A stretch of 64,000 nucleotides of DNA from Rugamonas sp045984285 (GTDB lineage Bacteria; Pseudomonadota; Gammaproteobacteria; Burkholderiales; Burkholderiaceae_D). A model generated the notes under the pieces. The model did no database searches and was not told the DNA's origin. It was given only the letters and a program-made list of their open reading frames with translations. Positions 63,837 through 64,000 of the stretch are shown piece after piece. Position 1 is the stretch's first letter, and each line of letters starts with the position of its first letter. The translations under genes were made by a program, and so were the position numbers. Where the stretch lies: the NCBI RefSeq assembly GCF_045984285.3, contig NZ_JBJQIK030000006.1, positions 186,001 through 250,000 on the forward strand, written 5' to 3'.

Positions 63837-64000
63837 TGTCGTTCGATGCCTTGGGCAAATGTTGACGGATATGTAATCGAATATAGCTGCATCGCAGCAA
63901 TCGCGTCAATCGTGCGCGCAATCGTGCAGGCCGCGCACGGTTTCATTGCGTGCTCGCATTTTTCTTTGGATCAGTTACCATCGGCCGTGTTGCATCTATG
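63837..64000. other. 164-bp region upstream of the CapK operon
   Basis: It should contain the promoter of the minus-strand operon and may reach a neighbour outside the window. CAATCG-type repeats (GCAATCGCG, TCAATCGTGCGCGCAATCG) occur around 63897-63925. No gene is visible. Confidence 0.4.

Overview
The window is GC-rich chromosomal DNA with densely packed genes. It looks like a betaproteobacterium of the family Oxalobacteraceae (Massilia / Duganella / Pseudoduganella type). The reasons are an exosortase B (XrtB) exopolysaccharide locus of the EpsL/D/E/F/G-XrtB-EpsI type, a PEP-CTERM protein, a CoA-dependent aromatic degradation operon whose fused hydroxylase/oxidoreductase resembles 2-aminobenzoyl-CoA monooxygenase/reductase, and housekeeping order xseA / exbBD-lpxK-kdsB-adk. 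Genus is inferred from gene content only; no search was run.

Region 1 (1-12.7 kb) is mostly housekeeping: a truncated LysR gene divergent from an SDR, a KTSC protein, a YghZ-type aldo/keto reductase, sodB, a LacI regulator and xseA. An 813-bp AT-rich non-coding block follows, holding five copies of a composite repeat with DnaA-box-like nonamers. Then come exbB, exbD, lpxK, a Trm112-like protein and kdsB (closely packed), adk with its terminator, and a membrane pyrophosphatase. Region 2 (13-26.6 kb) holds a DUF1800/DUF1501 export pair, a small secreted Pro-rich protein, a type-2 3-hydroxyacyl-CoA dehydrogenase-like SDR behind a palindromic operator, gamma-glutamyltransferase, a patatin, a 1397-residue hybrid sensor kinase with two predicted propellers, its probable response regulator, and an SDR/TetR divergent pair.

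Region 3 (27.3-35.1 kb) is one operon: aryl-CoA ligase, fused flavin monooxygenase/old-yellow-enzyme, SDR, MarR regulator, enoyl-CoA hydratase, acyl-CoA dehydrogenase and RidA. It is best explained as aerobic CoA-dependent degradation of anthranilate (or a close analogue). Region 4 (35.1-39.3 kb) has a PEP-CTERM protein translationally coupled to a serine-acetyltransferase-like enzyme, a small hypothetical gene, a membrane-protein gene broken by an in-frame amber codon, tRNA-Arg(CCU) and the ABC-F ATPase uup.

Region 5 (39.4-64 kb) is the polysaccharide/exosortase island. It runs from a CAAX-type protease through epsL, a phosphoglycosyl transferase, epsD, epsE, epsF, epsG, xrtB and epsI, then glycosyltransferases, a sugar aminotransferase, acyltransferases, a flippase, an O-antigen-ligase-type polymerase, a heparinase-like polysaccharide lyase and another acyltransferase. 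An opposing CapK-like / GT4 / CapA operon closes the window. Together these would build, modify, export and trim an exopolysaccharide and sort PEP-CTERM proteins.

The observations most worth a second look are the five-copy repeat array between xseA and exbB, the EpsG homologue with all three nucleotide-binding motifs degraded, the palindromic intergenic repeat family that supplies stop codons to flanking genes, the amber-interrupted gene, and a low-GC, rare-codon patch over the catalytic core of one glycosyltransferase.
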